A stretch of 37,158 nt of DNA from Candidatus Blautia stercoripullorum (GTDB lineage: Bacteria > Bacillota > Clostridia > Lachnospirales > Lachnospiraceae), in the NCBI GenBank assembly GCA_019120545.1, contig DWUX01000131.1, positions 1 to 37,158 of the forward strand. The letters are read 5' to 3'. The stretch's first letter is position 1, and each line of letters opens with the position of its first letter. Below the pieces are notes generated by a model. The model did no database searches and was not told the DNA's origin. It worked only from the letters and a program-made list of their open reading frames with translations. The position numbers and the translations under genes were made by a program. This document shows positions 25,766-33,783 of the stretch, piece after piece.

Positions 25766-26998
25766 TTATTGAGAGATCTCTTCGATAGTATTCTTTTTAG
25801 AATGAATGTTATAGCCCAGCAGGAAGCATTCAGCTAGAAATAAAACTGCAAATATTCCTATCATACCTGGAAGCAGATGATCTGGACCTTTAATCCGATA
25901 CAGAGAAGAAGTCTGGGTATTTTCTGCGCTGTCCGTCGGTTCCAGAAGAACAGGAAGGGAAGCCTGCAGACTGTATAGAGCTGTTCCCTGATAAGTGTAG
26001 GTTCTGGTCCGGGTGTTTTCATCGTCACTATCTGTGACGGTGAGTACATTGCTTTCAATCCCTTTTGGAAGAGTCACATAGCCGGAAGGATTTTCTGAAT
26101 CCAGCCAGTATACCGGGGAAAGATGAAAATTATCAAATCCGTAATTAAAAAGGCCGACAGTATCAATAAAGCGGCTTTCGCCGTCAGAACGAAGGACTAC
26201 GCATACCAGGGTCATTCCGTCTCTGGAGGCAGCTGTGACTAAAGTGTTTTTTGCCGCTTCTGTATGACCGGTCTTTCCGGCTATGACTCCTTCATAATGA
26301 TATTCTCCTTCTTTGATCAAGGCGTTGGTGTTTTCCAGATTTCTGGAATAAGGAGTCATATTTGTGGGAGGAATAGTATAAGCGGCTGATCCGGAGATTT
26401 TGCAGAAGTCTTCATTTTGTATTGCTTCAGCCAGAATCCGTGCCAGATCATGGGCCGTAGTATAATGATCTGGATCCGGAAGCCCGTTGGCGTTTACAAA
26501 GTGAGTATTTTCACATCCCAATTCAGCTGCCCGTGTATTCATCATGGATACAAAATTTTGTACAGAACCGGCTACATAGACAGCCATCTGTGTGCAGACT
26601 TCATTGGCCGAGGCCAGCATGATCCCGTACAAACATTCTTCTACAGTGAGCCGTTCCCCTACCTGGGCATTGATGGTAGAATTCCCTGGAGCAAGATCCG
26701 GGGTGATCACATCGGTAAAAGTCACCGTCTGACTGAGATCTTTTACATTTTCCAATATCAGAAGTGCGGTCATGATCTTTGTGGTACTGGCCGGATAGCG
26801 TATTTCATCCATTCCTTTATCAAAAAGTACCTGTCCTGTAGTAGCTTCCATCAGGATGCCGGTTTCTTCCGCAATCTCTGGTGCCTGAGGCCAGCTGGAA
26901 GGAAATTCGGCAGCTTGAACAGAAGAAAAAATAGACAGGATCAGAGACAGACTTAAAAGAAAAGCAAGACAGAATTTGGATATTATTTTTCTTTTCAC
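25766..26998 (-). CDS. Serine-type D-Ala-D-Ala carboxypeptidase (PBP5/DacF-like)
   Basis: The protein has 410 aa. It begins with a signal peptide (basic MKRK, hydrophobic core, SVQA cleavage near 29). The three penicilloyl-transferase motifs are intact: S71-T-T-K74, S130-A-N132 and K242-T-G244. A C-terminal hydrophobic anchor (about 375-397) ends in a short basic tail. It trims the terminal D-alanine from peptidoglycan stem peptides outside the membrane, lowering cross-linking. The GTG start at 26998 is set by AAGGAGG just upstream; the longer frame to 27079 has no site. It is the only - strand protein gene and splits the glycosyltransferase series. Its promoter overlaps that of GT copy 3. 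Confidence 0.95.
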   Translation of the reverse strand: MKRKIISKFCLAFLLSLSLILSIFSSVQAAEFPSSWPQAPEIAEETGILMEATTGQVLFDKGMDEIRYPASTTKIMTALLILENVKDLSQTVTFTDVITPDLAPGNSTINAQVGERLTVEECLYGIMLASANEVCTQMAVYVAGSVQNFVSMMNTRAAELGCENTHFVNANGLPDPDHYTTAHDLARILAEAIQNEDFCKISGSAAYTIPPTNMTPYSRNLENTNALIKEGEYHYEGVIAGKTGHTEAAKNTLVTAASRDGMTLVCVVLRSDGESRFIDTVGLFNYGFDNFHLSPVYWLDSENPSGYVTLPKGIESNVLTVTDSDDENTRTRTYTYQGTALYSLQASLPVLLEPTDSAENTQTSSLYRIKGPDHLLPGMIGIFAVLFLAECFLLGYNIHSKKNTIEEISQ

Positions 26999-27082
26999 GG
27001 AAGTTCCTCCTTCTATAAATATTTTATAAAAAGCTCTGAATTTATGATTTTCAGAAACTGTTTTTAAGGACAGTTCCAAGCT

Positions 27083-27111
27083 ATTATACCATAATAAAGG
27101 TTTTCTTTAAA
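27083..27111 (-). promoter_or_regulatory. Promoter of the D-Ala-D-Ala carboxypeptidase gene
   Basis: Read on the - strand: TTTAAA (27111-27106), a 17-base spacer and a perfect TATAAT (27088-27083) with extended -10 TGG. The leader to GTG 26998 is about 78 bases. The -35 shares base 27106 with the opposite promoter. Confidence 0.75.
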
Positions 27112-27129
27112 CTGAAAATATGTTAGAAT
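27101..27129 (+). promoter_or_regulatory. Promoter of GT copy 3, back-to-back with the carboxypeptidase promoter
   Basis: TTTTCT at 27101-27106, a 17-base spacer and TAGAAT at 27124-27129 with extended -10 TGT at 27121-27123. The -35 is weak; the extended -10 compensates. Polymerase could hardly sit on both promoters at once. Confidence 0.55.
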
Positions 27130-27167
27130 AAGCAAATGGAAAAGAACGAAAAGGCAGGTGCAGAATA

Positions 27168-28994
27168 ATGCCTACTGGGAAATTAGAATGGGGAAAAATC
27201 TTAGGAAAACTTTCCCCCTATACCATTCAGAAAGGCTTCCGTTATTTAAAACATTACGGACCGAAAGAATTCTGGATAAGACTCCATGAAAGGTTCGAAC
27301 CAGAAGAAGTCCCTTATGGTCCGTGGTATGAATCATACAGACCGGATCCAGAAGAACTGGAAAAACAGAAAAAAAGAAAATGGAAATATCATCCGAAGAT
27401 CAGTGTTGTGGTACCGGCATATCGAACACCGGAAAAATATCTGCGGCAGATGATAGATTCTCTGCTGGCCCAAACATATGAGAACTGGGAACTGTGTATT
27501 ATAGACGCCAGTCCTAAGGACGCCTCCATGGAATATACTCTGATGGAGTACTCCGAAAAAGACTGGAGGATCAAATGGAAAAAACTGGAGGAAAATAAGG
27601 GGATAGCCGGGAATACCAACGAAGCTCTGGCAATGGCCGGCGGCGAATATGTAGGGTTATTGGACCATGATGATCTGCTGGCTCCCAACGCCTTATATGA
27701 AGTGGCGAATGCTCTGGAAAAGGATCCGGGGATAGATGTGATCTATACAGATGAAGATAAAGTAAGGGGGGATGAACTGGAGCATTTTCAGCCTCATTTA
27801 AAGCCGGATTTTAATCCGGATCTGTTAAGATCCAACAATTATATCTGCCATTTCTTTGTTGTCAGAAAAGATCTTGCAGAAAAGACAGGAGGATTTCGGC
27901 AGGAGTATGATGGCGCTCAGGATTATGATTTTATTTTCCGCTGTACGGAACAGGCAGAGAAGATCTTCCACATACCGGAGATTCTTTATCACTGGAGGAC
28001 TCATGAATCTTCTACAGCAGATAATCCAGAAAGCAAACTATATGCTTTTGAAGCGGGAAGACGGGCTATTGAAGGCAATCTGAAAAGAGAAGGACTGAAG
28101 GGAACCGTAACTCAGACAAAGGATTATGGATTCTATCGGGTCAAGTATCCTGTGCAGGGAGAGCCTATGGTATCTGTCATCATCCCCAATAAAGATGCTA
28201 AAGAAGATCTGGAAAAATGTATTAATTCTGTGTTGGGGAGAACTACTTACAGAAACTATGAAATCCTGATCGTGGAAAATAATAGTGTTACGAAAGAAAT
28301 CTTTGAATATTATCAAGAACTGGCAGAAAATCCTAAAATCCGCCTGCTCAGATGGAAAAAGGAATTTAATTATTCTGCAATTAATAATTTTGCTGCGTCA
28401 AAAGCCAGGGGAGAATACCTTTTGTTTCTGAATAATGATACGGAAGTCATAACTTCAGACTGGATGGAAGAAATGCTTGGATTCTGCCAGAGAAAAGATA
28501 CCGGGATCGTGGGAGCAAAGCTTTATTACGGCAATGATACCATCCAGCATGCAGGAACCGTGATCGGCATCGGAGGGATCGCAGGCCATATGTTTGTAGA
28601 TATGCCCCGGGAAAGATCCGGCTATATGCATAAAGCATCTATTATACAAGACCTCAGTGCGGTCACAGCTGCCTGTATGATGATAAAAAAGTCGGTTTTT
28701 GACAGAGTACATGGATTTGAGGAGGCTCTTGGCGTTGCCTTCAATGATGTGGATCTTTGTCTGAGAGTGAGACAGCTGGAATATCTGGTCGTGTATGATC
28801 CTTATGTGGAATTATATCATTATGAATCAAAAAGCCGTGGGGCAGAGGACAGCAAGGAGAAAGTACGCAGATTTCAGACAGAAATTGAATTTATGCGCTG
28901 CAGATGGGAGAAACTTTTAAAAGAAGGAGATCCTTATTATAATAAGAATCTGTCCCTGACAAAATGGAATTATTCTCTGCGGCCGCTGGAATGA
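27168..28994 (+). CDS. Dual-domain family 2 glycosyltransferase (copy 3, without N-terminal modules)
   Basis: The protein has 608 aa. It matches the cores of copies 1 and 2, with a short bridge (FRYLKHYGPKEF), GT-A domain 1 from about 77 (KISVVVPAYRTP, LDHDD) and domain 2 from about 333 (VSVIIPNKDA, LFLNNDTE, FNDVDLCLRVR, YHYESKSRG). The G-W beta modules of the other copies are missing, so it is the minimal form. It probably adds one or two residues to the same glycan in the cytoplasm; sugar unknown. The ATG follows a GGCAGGTG site. The next GT starts 12 bases beyond its stop. Confidence 0.9.
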   Translation: MPTGKLEWGKILGKLSPYTIQKGFRYLKHYGPKEFWIRLHERFEPEEVPYGPWYESYRPDPEELEKQKKRKWKYHPKISVVVPAYRTPEKYLRQMIDSLLAQTYENWELCIIDASPKDASMEYTLMEYSEKDWRIKWKKLEENKGIAGNTNEALAMAGGEYVGLLDHDDLLAPNALYEVANALEKDPGIDVIYTDEDKVRGDELEHFQPHLKPDFNPDLLRSNNYICHFFVVRKDLAEKTGGFRQEYDGAQDYDFIFRCTEQAEKIFHIPEILYHWRTHESSTADNPESKLYAFEAGRRAIEGNLKREGLKGTVTQTKDYGFYRVKYPVQGEPMVSVIIPNKDAKEDLEKCINSVLGRTTYRNYEILIVENNSVTKEIFEYYQELAENPKIRLLRWKKEFNYSAINNFAASKARGEYLLFLNNDTEVITSDWMEEMLGFCQRKDTGIVGAKLYYGNDTIQHAGTVIGIGGIAGHMFVDMPRERSGYMHKASIIQDLSAVTAACMMIKKSVFDRVHGFEEALGVAFNDVDLCLRVRQLEYLVVYDPYVELYHYESKSRGAEDSKEKVRRFQTEIEFMRCRWEKLLKEGDPYYNKNLSLTKWNYSLRPLE

Positions 28995-29005
28995 AAGGTA
29001 AGAGA

Positions 29006-29962
29006 ATGAGCAAAGTTTCGGTTATAATCCCTAATTATAATGGGAAAAAGTATTTAAGAGACTGCCTGGATGCGATGGAATGCCAGAGCTTCCGGGACTT
29101 TGAAGTATTGCTGATCGATAACGGCTCTGATGATGGGAGCGGGGATCTGATCCGAAAAGAATATCCATGGGTGAGGCTGATTTTTCTGCGGGAAAATACA
29201 GGGTTTTGCGGGGCCGTGAATCAAGGCATCAGGAACTCTGCCAGCCCTTTTGTGATCCTTCTTAATAATGATACGGTTGCAGATAAAAATTTTATAAAAG
29301 AACTGCTGAAGGCTATAGAAGATAAGCCGCAGGCTTTTTCCTGCCAGGCCAAGCTTCTGAAGATGAAGGAGCAGGATAAGATGGATGATGGGGGAAATTA
29401 TTACTGTGCTTTAGGATGGGCCTTTGCACAAGGAAAAGGCAGACCGGAGCGGGATTACAGCAGAGAAAAGAAAATTTTTGCTGCCTGCGGAGGCGCCGCA
29501 ATATACCGCCGGGAGATTTTGGACAGGACAGGATTGTTTGACGAAGAACATTTCGCATATCTGGAAGATATAGATATCGGCTACAGGGGAAGATTGCTGG
29601 GCTATGAAAACTGGTACTGTCCTGATGCCAAAGTGTTTCATGTGGGCAGCGGTACCACCGGATCCAGATACAATCTATTTAAGGTCCGCTATTCTTCCAG
29701 AAATAATGTATATCTGCTCTATAAGAATATGCCTTTTCTCCAGATCCTGTGGAATTCCCCCCTGCTGATCACGGGATTTGCAGTGAAGGCAGCCTTCTTT
29801 GCCGCAAGAGGATTCGGCAAAGAGTATCTGTCAGGGTTAAAGAACGGCATAGTGATATCGGTGAAGAATAAAGATAAGAAATTTAAGGCAGATTCACCGA
29901 AAAGATATTTTGCTATACAGCTTGAATTATATAAAAATCTGGGAAAACTACTAAAAAAATAG
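29006..29962 (+). CDS. Single-domain family 2 glycosyltransferase, WbbL-like rhamnosyltransferase candidate
   Basis: The protein has 318 aa. The GT-A motifs are VSVIIPNYNG at the start, a LIDNGSDDGS loop, the metal-site LLNNDT and the acceptor-side YLEDIDIGYRGRLLGY. This layout is shared with WbbL/RfbF rhamnosyltransferases that add rhamnose to an undecaprenyl-PP-linked first sugar; that assignment is inference. A hydrophobic or amphipathic C-terminal region (about 240-270) may touch the membrane. ATG 29006 is chosen because AAGGT lies seven bases upstream; ATG 28964 and 28991 are in frame but lack sites and overlap the previous gene. Confidence 0.85.
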   Translation: MSKVSVIIPNYNGKKYLRDCLDAMECQSFRDFEVLLIDNGSDDGSGDLIRKEYPWVRLIFLRENTGFCGAVNQGIRNSASPFVILLNNDTVADKNFIKELLKAIEDKPQAFSCQAKLLKMKEQDKMDDGGNYYCALGWAFAQGKGRPERDYSREKKIFAACGGAAIYRREILDRTGLFDEEHFAYLEDIDIGYRGRLLGYENWYCPDAKVFHVGSGTTGSRYNLFKVRYSSRNNVYLLYKNMPFLQILWNSPLLITGFAVKAAFFAARGFGKEYLSGLKNGIVISVKNKDKKFKADSPKRYFAIQLELYKNLGKLLKK

Positions 29963-29989
29963 AAGATTTTTCGGGCATTTAATCTATTA

Positions 29990-30018
29990 TTGCGTTCTTA
30001 GTTGAAGTATGATATATT
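29990..30018 (+). promoter_or_regulatory. Promoter of the initiating transferase/LCP pair
   Basis: TTGCGT at 29990-29995, a 17-base spacer and TATATT at 30013-30018 with extended -10 TGA at 30010-30012. About 40 bases of leader precede the TTG start at 30061. Confidence 0.5.
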
Positions 30019-30060
30019 ATTAAAAAAATATTACATGTTTGATTAGAGGGTGATACAACC

Positions 30061-31458
30061 TTGATAAAAGAAAATCAAAAGCATTTTAACCGCCTTCATG
30101 TGGTACTGGATGCTTTTGTTATTGTAGTTTCCTACTTTATTGCCTGGATGATAAAGTTCCTATTTATGGACCAGGATGTGGGAGCTCTGCCCTTCAGGAT
30201 ATATGCGGCGGCTATACTGCCGATCGTGCTGGTATATCTGCTGCTGTATTATATATTCAGCCTGTATACCCCTAAAAGAGTACAGGGAAGACGGCTGGAA
30301 ATGTGGAATATTGTGAAAGCGAATACAGTAGGGATCGCCTTGATCCTGGGGGCTTTGTATCTGATCAAAATGATGCACTTTTCCCGTGAACTGCTGGCTA
30401 TTTTTTATTTCGTGAATATTCTGCTGGAAACGGGTCTGAGAAATCTGATCAGATATTTTCTCAGAAGCATGAGAAAGAACGGCTATAATCTTAAACATAT
30501 TTTACTTGTAGGATATAGTCATGCGGCAGAAGAATATATAGACAGGATTATTGCCAATCCTCAATGGGGATATAAGATCAGAGGAATCCTGGATGACCAT
30601 ATTGAAGCCGGGACAGAGTACAAAGGTGTAAAAGTACTCGGGCGTATTGCTAATCTTATGGTAATCCTTCCTCAGAATCGACTGGATGAAATTGCCATTA
30701 CCCTGGGTCTGAATGAATATTACCGTTTGGAAGAGATCGTGGCCCTCTGTGAAAAGTCCGGGGTGCATACGAAATTTATTCCAGATTATAACAGAGTTAT
30801 ACCTACGAAACCTTATACTGAAGATATACTGGGACTTCCCGTGATCAATATCAGGCATGTTCCTTTGACAAATACCTATTATGCGTTTTTGAAAAGGACT
30901 ATGGATATCGTAGGATCTGTATGCGCGATCATACTATTTTCTCCGGTGATGCTTTTTTCTGCAGTTATGATCAAACTTACTTCACCGGGGCCGCTGATTT
31001 TTAAGCAGGAAAGAGTCGGCCTTCATAATCAGCCTTTTATGATGTATAAATTCCGTTCTATGGAAGTTCAGGCTCCTGAAAAAGAGAAGACCAGATGGAC
31101 GGTGAAAGATGATCCCAGAGTGACTGGTTTCGGAAAATTTATGAGAAAGACCAGCATTGATGAGCTTCCTCAATTGTTTAATGTGCTGAAGGGAGAAATG
31201 AGTCTTGTGGGACCCAGGCCGGAAAGGCCTTTCTTTGTGGAAAAATTCAAAGAAGAAATCCCAAGATATATGATCAAACATCAGGTCCGTCCAGGTATTA
31301 CGGGCTGGGCGCAGGTGAATGGATACAGAGGAAATACTTCTATCAGAAAAAGAATAGAATATGATCTCTATTATATTGAGAACTGGACGTTGGGGCTGGA
31401 CATCAAAATTTTGTTTTTGACAGTCTTTAAAGGATTCATCAATAAAAACGCTTATTAA
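30061..31458 (+). CDS. Undecaprenyl-phosphate sugar-1-phosphate transferase (WbaP/WcaJ-like)
   Basis: The protein has 465 aa. Four N-terminal membrane segments lie in residues 10-135, followed by a CoA-binding-like Rossmann region (HILLVGYSHAAEEYI), a further membrane dip (RTMDIVGSVCAIILFSPVML) and the bacterial sugar transferase domain with KFRSM, SIDELPQLFNVLKGEMSLVGPRPERP and the C-terminal ITGWAQVNGYRG. It transfers a sugar 1-phosphate, probably Glc or Gal, from a UDP-sugar to undecaprenyl phosphate and so starts the glycan. The start is TTG at 30061 behind GAGGGTG at 30045-30051; no ATG or GTG fits as well. The LCP gene follows after 17 bases. Confidence 0.93.
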   Translation: MIKENQKHFNRLHVVLDAFVIVVSYFIAWMIKFLFMDQDVGALPFRIYAAAILPIVLVYLLLYYIFSLYTPKRVQGRRLEMWNIVKANTVGIALILGALYLIKMMHFSRELLAIFYFVNILLETGLRNLIRYFLRSMRKNGYNLKHILLVGYSHAAEEYIDRIIANPQWGYKIRGILDDHIEAGTEYKGVKVLGRIANLMVILPQNRLDEIAITLGLNEYYRLEEIVALCEKSGVHTKFIPDYNRVIPTKPYTEDILGLPVINIRHVPLTNTYYAFLKRTMDIVGSVCAIILFSPVMLFSAVMIKLTSPGPLIFKQERVGLHNQPFMMYKFRSMEVQAPEKEKTRWTVKDDPRVTGFGKFMRKTSIDELPQLFNVLKGEMSLVGPRPERPFFVEKFKEEIPRYMIKHQVRPGITGWAQVNGYRGNTSIRKRIEYDLYYIENWTLGLDIKILFLTVFKGFINKNAY

Positions 31459-31475
31459 GATAAAGGGGAACAAGA

Positions 31476-32681
31476 ATGTCTAAGAAGAAAACAAAAAAAG
31501 GGCACATAGGGAGAAAGGTTCTTTTCGGAGTGGAAATTATTGTACTTTTGCTTCTGGTAGGAATATTGTTTATCTATACTCAGATCAATAAAAGAATGGA
31601 TAATCTGAACTTTGATGACGGCGAGGATCTGAAGGTGCAGATCAATGATTCAGTGGCGGGAAGCGAGGTGCTTAGCGGCTATACCAACATTGCCCTTTTC
31701 GGCGTGGATAAACGTACAGAGGACGAAGGGATGTATGGAAACAGCGATACTGCCATAATAGCGAGTATCAACAATGATACAAAAGAAGTCCGTCTTGCAT
31801 CTCTGTACAGAGACACATACCTGCGGGTAGATGAAGACAGCGAGGGAAACGGTATTTATAATAAATGTAATTCCGCATACCTCCGGGGCGGCCCTGAGCA
31901 GGCGATCAATATGCTCAATACAAACCTGGACCTGGATATAGAACATTACGTATCTGTAGACTTCAGTGCAATGGCTACTGCGGTAGACTGTCTGGGCGGT
32001 TTAGATATTCCTTTGACTTATCAGGAAATCATTCATACAAATAATCATTGTGTAGAAACTTCCGAACAGACAGGAATGGATTATACACCTATTGAGATAC
32101 CCGATCCGAAGCCAGAAGATGAAACGGCTATAGTTGATACGTATCATTTAAATGGAGTACAGGTAACTGCATACTGCCGCATACGCCAGACTTTGTCTGG
32201 AGATATGGGACGGACAGAAAGGCAGCGGCTGGTGCTGAAGCTTCTGGCGGATAAGGCGAAATCAGCCGGCCTTGGCACTTTGAATGACATTGTAGATAAA
32301 GTGTTCCCACTGATCCAGACGAATTTTTCAAAGTCAGAGCTGATCAGGCTGGGCATGAATATTTTCTCTTACAGTATGGGAGAAAATACAGGATTCCCGG
32401 TGGATTATGTAATGGGCGCTGATCTGACTGTTCCAGTTACGGGGCTGGATTGTGTGATTCCTACTACATTGGAAACAAATGTAAAATATCTTCATGAGTT
32501 TCTGTTTTCTGATGAGGATTATCAGCCTTCAGAGACAGTAAAGATCCGCAGCGATTTTATAGCCCAGAATACAGGTTTCGGAGAAAGCTATGTGGCGGAT
32601 GAAAGAAAGTATCTGCTGGACGATGAAGACGATTCTTCTAAAGAAGATTCGGGACAGAATGAGAACAGCAGCCGGGACTGA
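31476..32681 (+). CDS. LytR-CpsA-Psr family glycopolymer ligase
   Basis: The protein has 401 aa. A basic cytoplasmic start and one membrane helix (about 14-34) precede the extracellular LCP domain. Conserved features are an Asp in FGVDKR, the SDTAIIASINNDT segment, RLASLYRDTYL and the arginine-rich CRIRQTLSGDMGRTERQR. LCP enzymes move undecaprenyl-PP-linked polymers onto peptidoglycan N-acetylmuramic acid. The C-terminal tail is acidic and Ser-rich and probably disordered. Its place directly after the initiating transferase fits a role as the final attachment step. The ATG follows AAGGGGAAC. A hairpin follows the gene. Confidence 0.94.
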   Translation: MSKKKTKKGHIGRKVLFGVEIIVLLLLVGILFIYTQINKRMDNLNFDDGEDLKVQINDSVAGSEVLSGYTNIALFGVDKRTEDEGMYGNSDTAIIASINNDTKEVRLASLYRDTYLRVDEDSEGNGIYNKCNSAYLRGGPEQAINMLNTNLDLDIEHYVSVDFSAMATAVDCLGGLDIPLTYQEIIHTNNHCVETSEQTGMDYTPIEIPDPKPEDETAIVDTYHLNGVQVTAYCRIRQTLSGDMGRTERQRLVLKLLADKAKSAGLGTLNDIVDKVFPLIQTNFSKSELIRLGMNIFSYSMGENTGFPVDYVMGADLTVPVTGLDCVIPTTLETNVKYLHEFLFSDEDYQPSETVKIRSDFIAQNTGFGESYVADERKYLLDDEDDSSKEDSGQNENSSRD

Positions 32682-32713
32682 TAAGGAGAATATAGAGAGA
32701 ATTTTATTTAATA

Positions 32714-32746
32714 GAAAAGGAAGCTGCCGCGGTAGGCTTCCTTTTC
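32714..32746 (+). terminator. Probable terminator after the LCP gene
   Basis: Eleven perfect pairs between 32714-32724 (GAAAAGGAAGC) and 32736-32746 with an 11-base loop. The T run is inside the distal arm (CCTTTTC) and not beyond it, so termination may be partial and allow read-through to the next GT 21 bases on. Confidence 0.6.
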
Positions 32747-32767
32747 AGTTATAAAAAGGAGAAAATA

Positions 32768-33685
32768 ATGAGCGTTACGGTGATCATTCCCACATATAGA
32801 CCGGGAGATAAATTCCGCAGACTTATGGAAAAATTAAAGAGTCAGACGGTTTCCCCTGATAAAATCATCATTATGAACACAGAGGAAAGGTTCTGGGACG
32901 ATAGGATGATCCGCGGAGTCTCCCAGGCAGAGGTGTATCATATATCTAAGAAAGAATTTGATCATGGAAGAACAAGAGCCCGGGGCGCAGAAAAGGCAGA
33001 CAGTGAATTTTTGATTTATTTTACTCAGGATGCTGTCCCGGCAGATGAGCGTACAGTGGAAAATCTCCTCCGTCCTTTCCGGGATCCGGAGATCGGAGCT
33101 GTATACGGAAGACAGCTTCCAGATAAAAACTGCAGACTGATAGAAAGATATACAAGGTCTTTTAATTATCCGGAGAAAAGCATGAAAAAAACCAGGGAGG
33201 ATCTTCCTAAGCTTGGGATCAAAACATTTTTCTGCTCTAATGTATGTGCAGCATACAGGAAAAGTGTTTATGAAAAAATAGGAGGATTTGTATACCCGTC
33301 AATTTTTAATGAGGATATGATCATGGCGGGAAGTATGATAAAAGCAGGTTATGGAGTTTTTTATGCGGCAGATGCCAGGGTGATCCATTCTCATAATTAT
33401 ACCTGGATCCAGCAGTTTAGAAGGAACTTTGATCTGGCGGTATCACAGGCGGATCATCCGGAAATCTTCAAGGGAATTCCTTCTGAGGGTGAAGGAATCC
33501 GTCTGGTAAAAAACACAGGAGCTTATCTGATGAAACAAGGGAAACCCTGGCTCCTTCCTCAGTTGGTCATCAGCAGCGGATTTAAATATTTGGGATACAG
33601 AATGGGAAAGATGTATAGATATCTTCCAGAGTTTATAATAATGAAATTTACCATGAATGAGGGATACTGGGAAAACAGAGAGTGA
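32768..33685 (+). CDS. Family 2 glycosyltransferase, rhamnosyltransferase-like
   Basis: The protein has 305 aa. The GT-A start is VTVIIPTYRPG; there is a FDHGRTRARG segment, a FTQDAVPAD metal-site region and a late FNEDMIMAGSMIKAGYGVFYAADARVIHSHNY. The DHGxTRxxG and TQDA pair is typical of rhamnosyltransferases of surface polysaccharides. The donor is probably dTDP-rhamnose, although no rml genes lie in the window. The ATG follows AAAAGGAG. No clear promoter was found between the hairpin and the gene. Confidence 0.87.
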   Translation: MSVTVIIPTYRPGDKFRRLMEKLKSQTVSPDKIIIMNTEERFWDDRMIRGVSQAEVYHISKKEFDHGRTRARGAEKADSEFLIYFTQDAVPADERTVENLLRPFRDPEIGAVYGRQLPDKNCRLIERYTRSFNYPEKSMKKTREDLPKLGIKTFFCSNVCAAYRKSVYEKIGGFVYPSIFNEDMIMAGSMIKAGYGVFYAADARVIHSHNYTWIQQFRRNFDLAVSQADHPEIFKGIPSEGEGIRLVKNTGAYLMKQGKPWLLPQLVISSGFKYLGYRMGKMYRYLPEFIIMKFTMNEGYWENRE

Positions 33686-33717
33686 TTTTCACTTTTTCTT
33701 TGTTTTTTCATCACAAT

Positions 33718-33746
33718 TTGAACACAATTCATTGTTAGACTAAATT
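33718..33746 (+). promoter_or_regulatory. Promoter of the HtrA-like protease gene
   Basis: TTGAAC at 33718-33723, a 17-base spacer and TAAATT at 33741-33746. It lies in an AT-rich intergenic stretch 38 bases before ATG 33784. Confidence 0.55.
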
Positions 33747-33783
33747 CTGTAAAAGAAAAAGAGAATGAAAGGATGCAGAAATT

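Noticed and set aside
26417..26956. A 179-residue + strand frame opposite the carboxypeptidase
   Set aside because: No motif and no ribosome site; the - strand protein has all three penicillin-binding motifs and a signal peptide.
27168..28994. GT copy 3 as a truncated pseudogene of copies 1 and 2
   Set aside because: It has its own ribosome site and promoter, complete GT-A motifs in both domains and a normal C-terminus; it lacks only the N-terminal modules.
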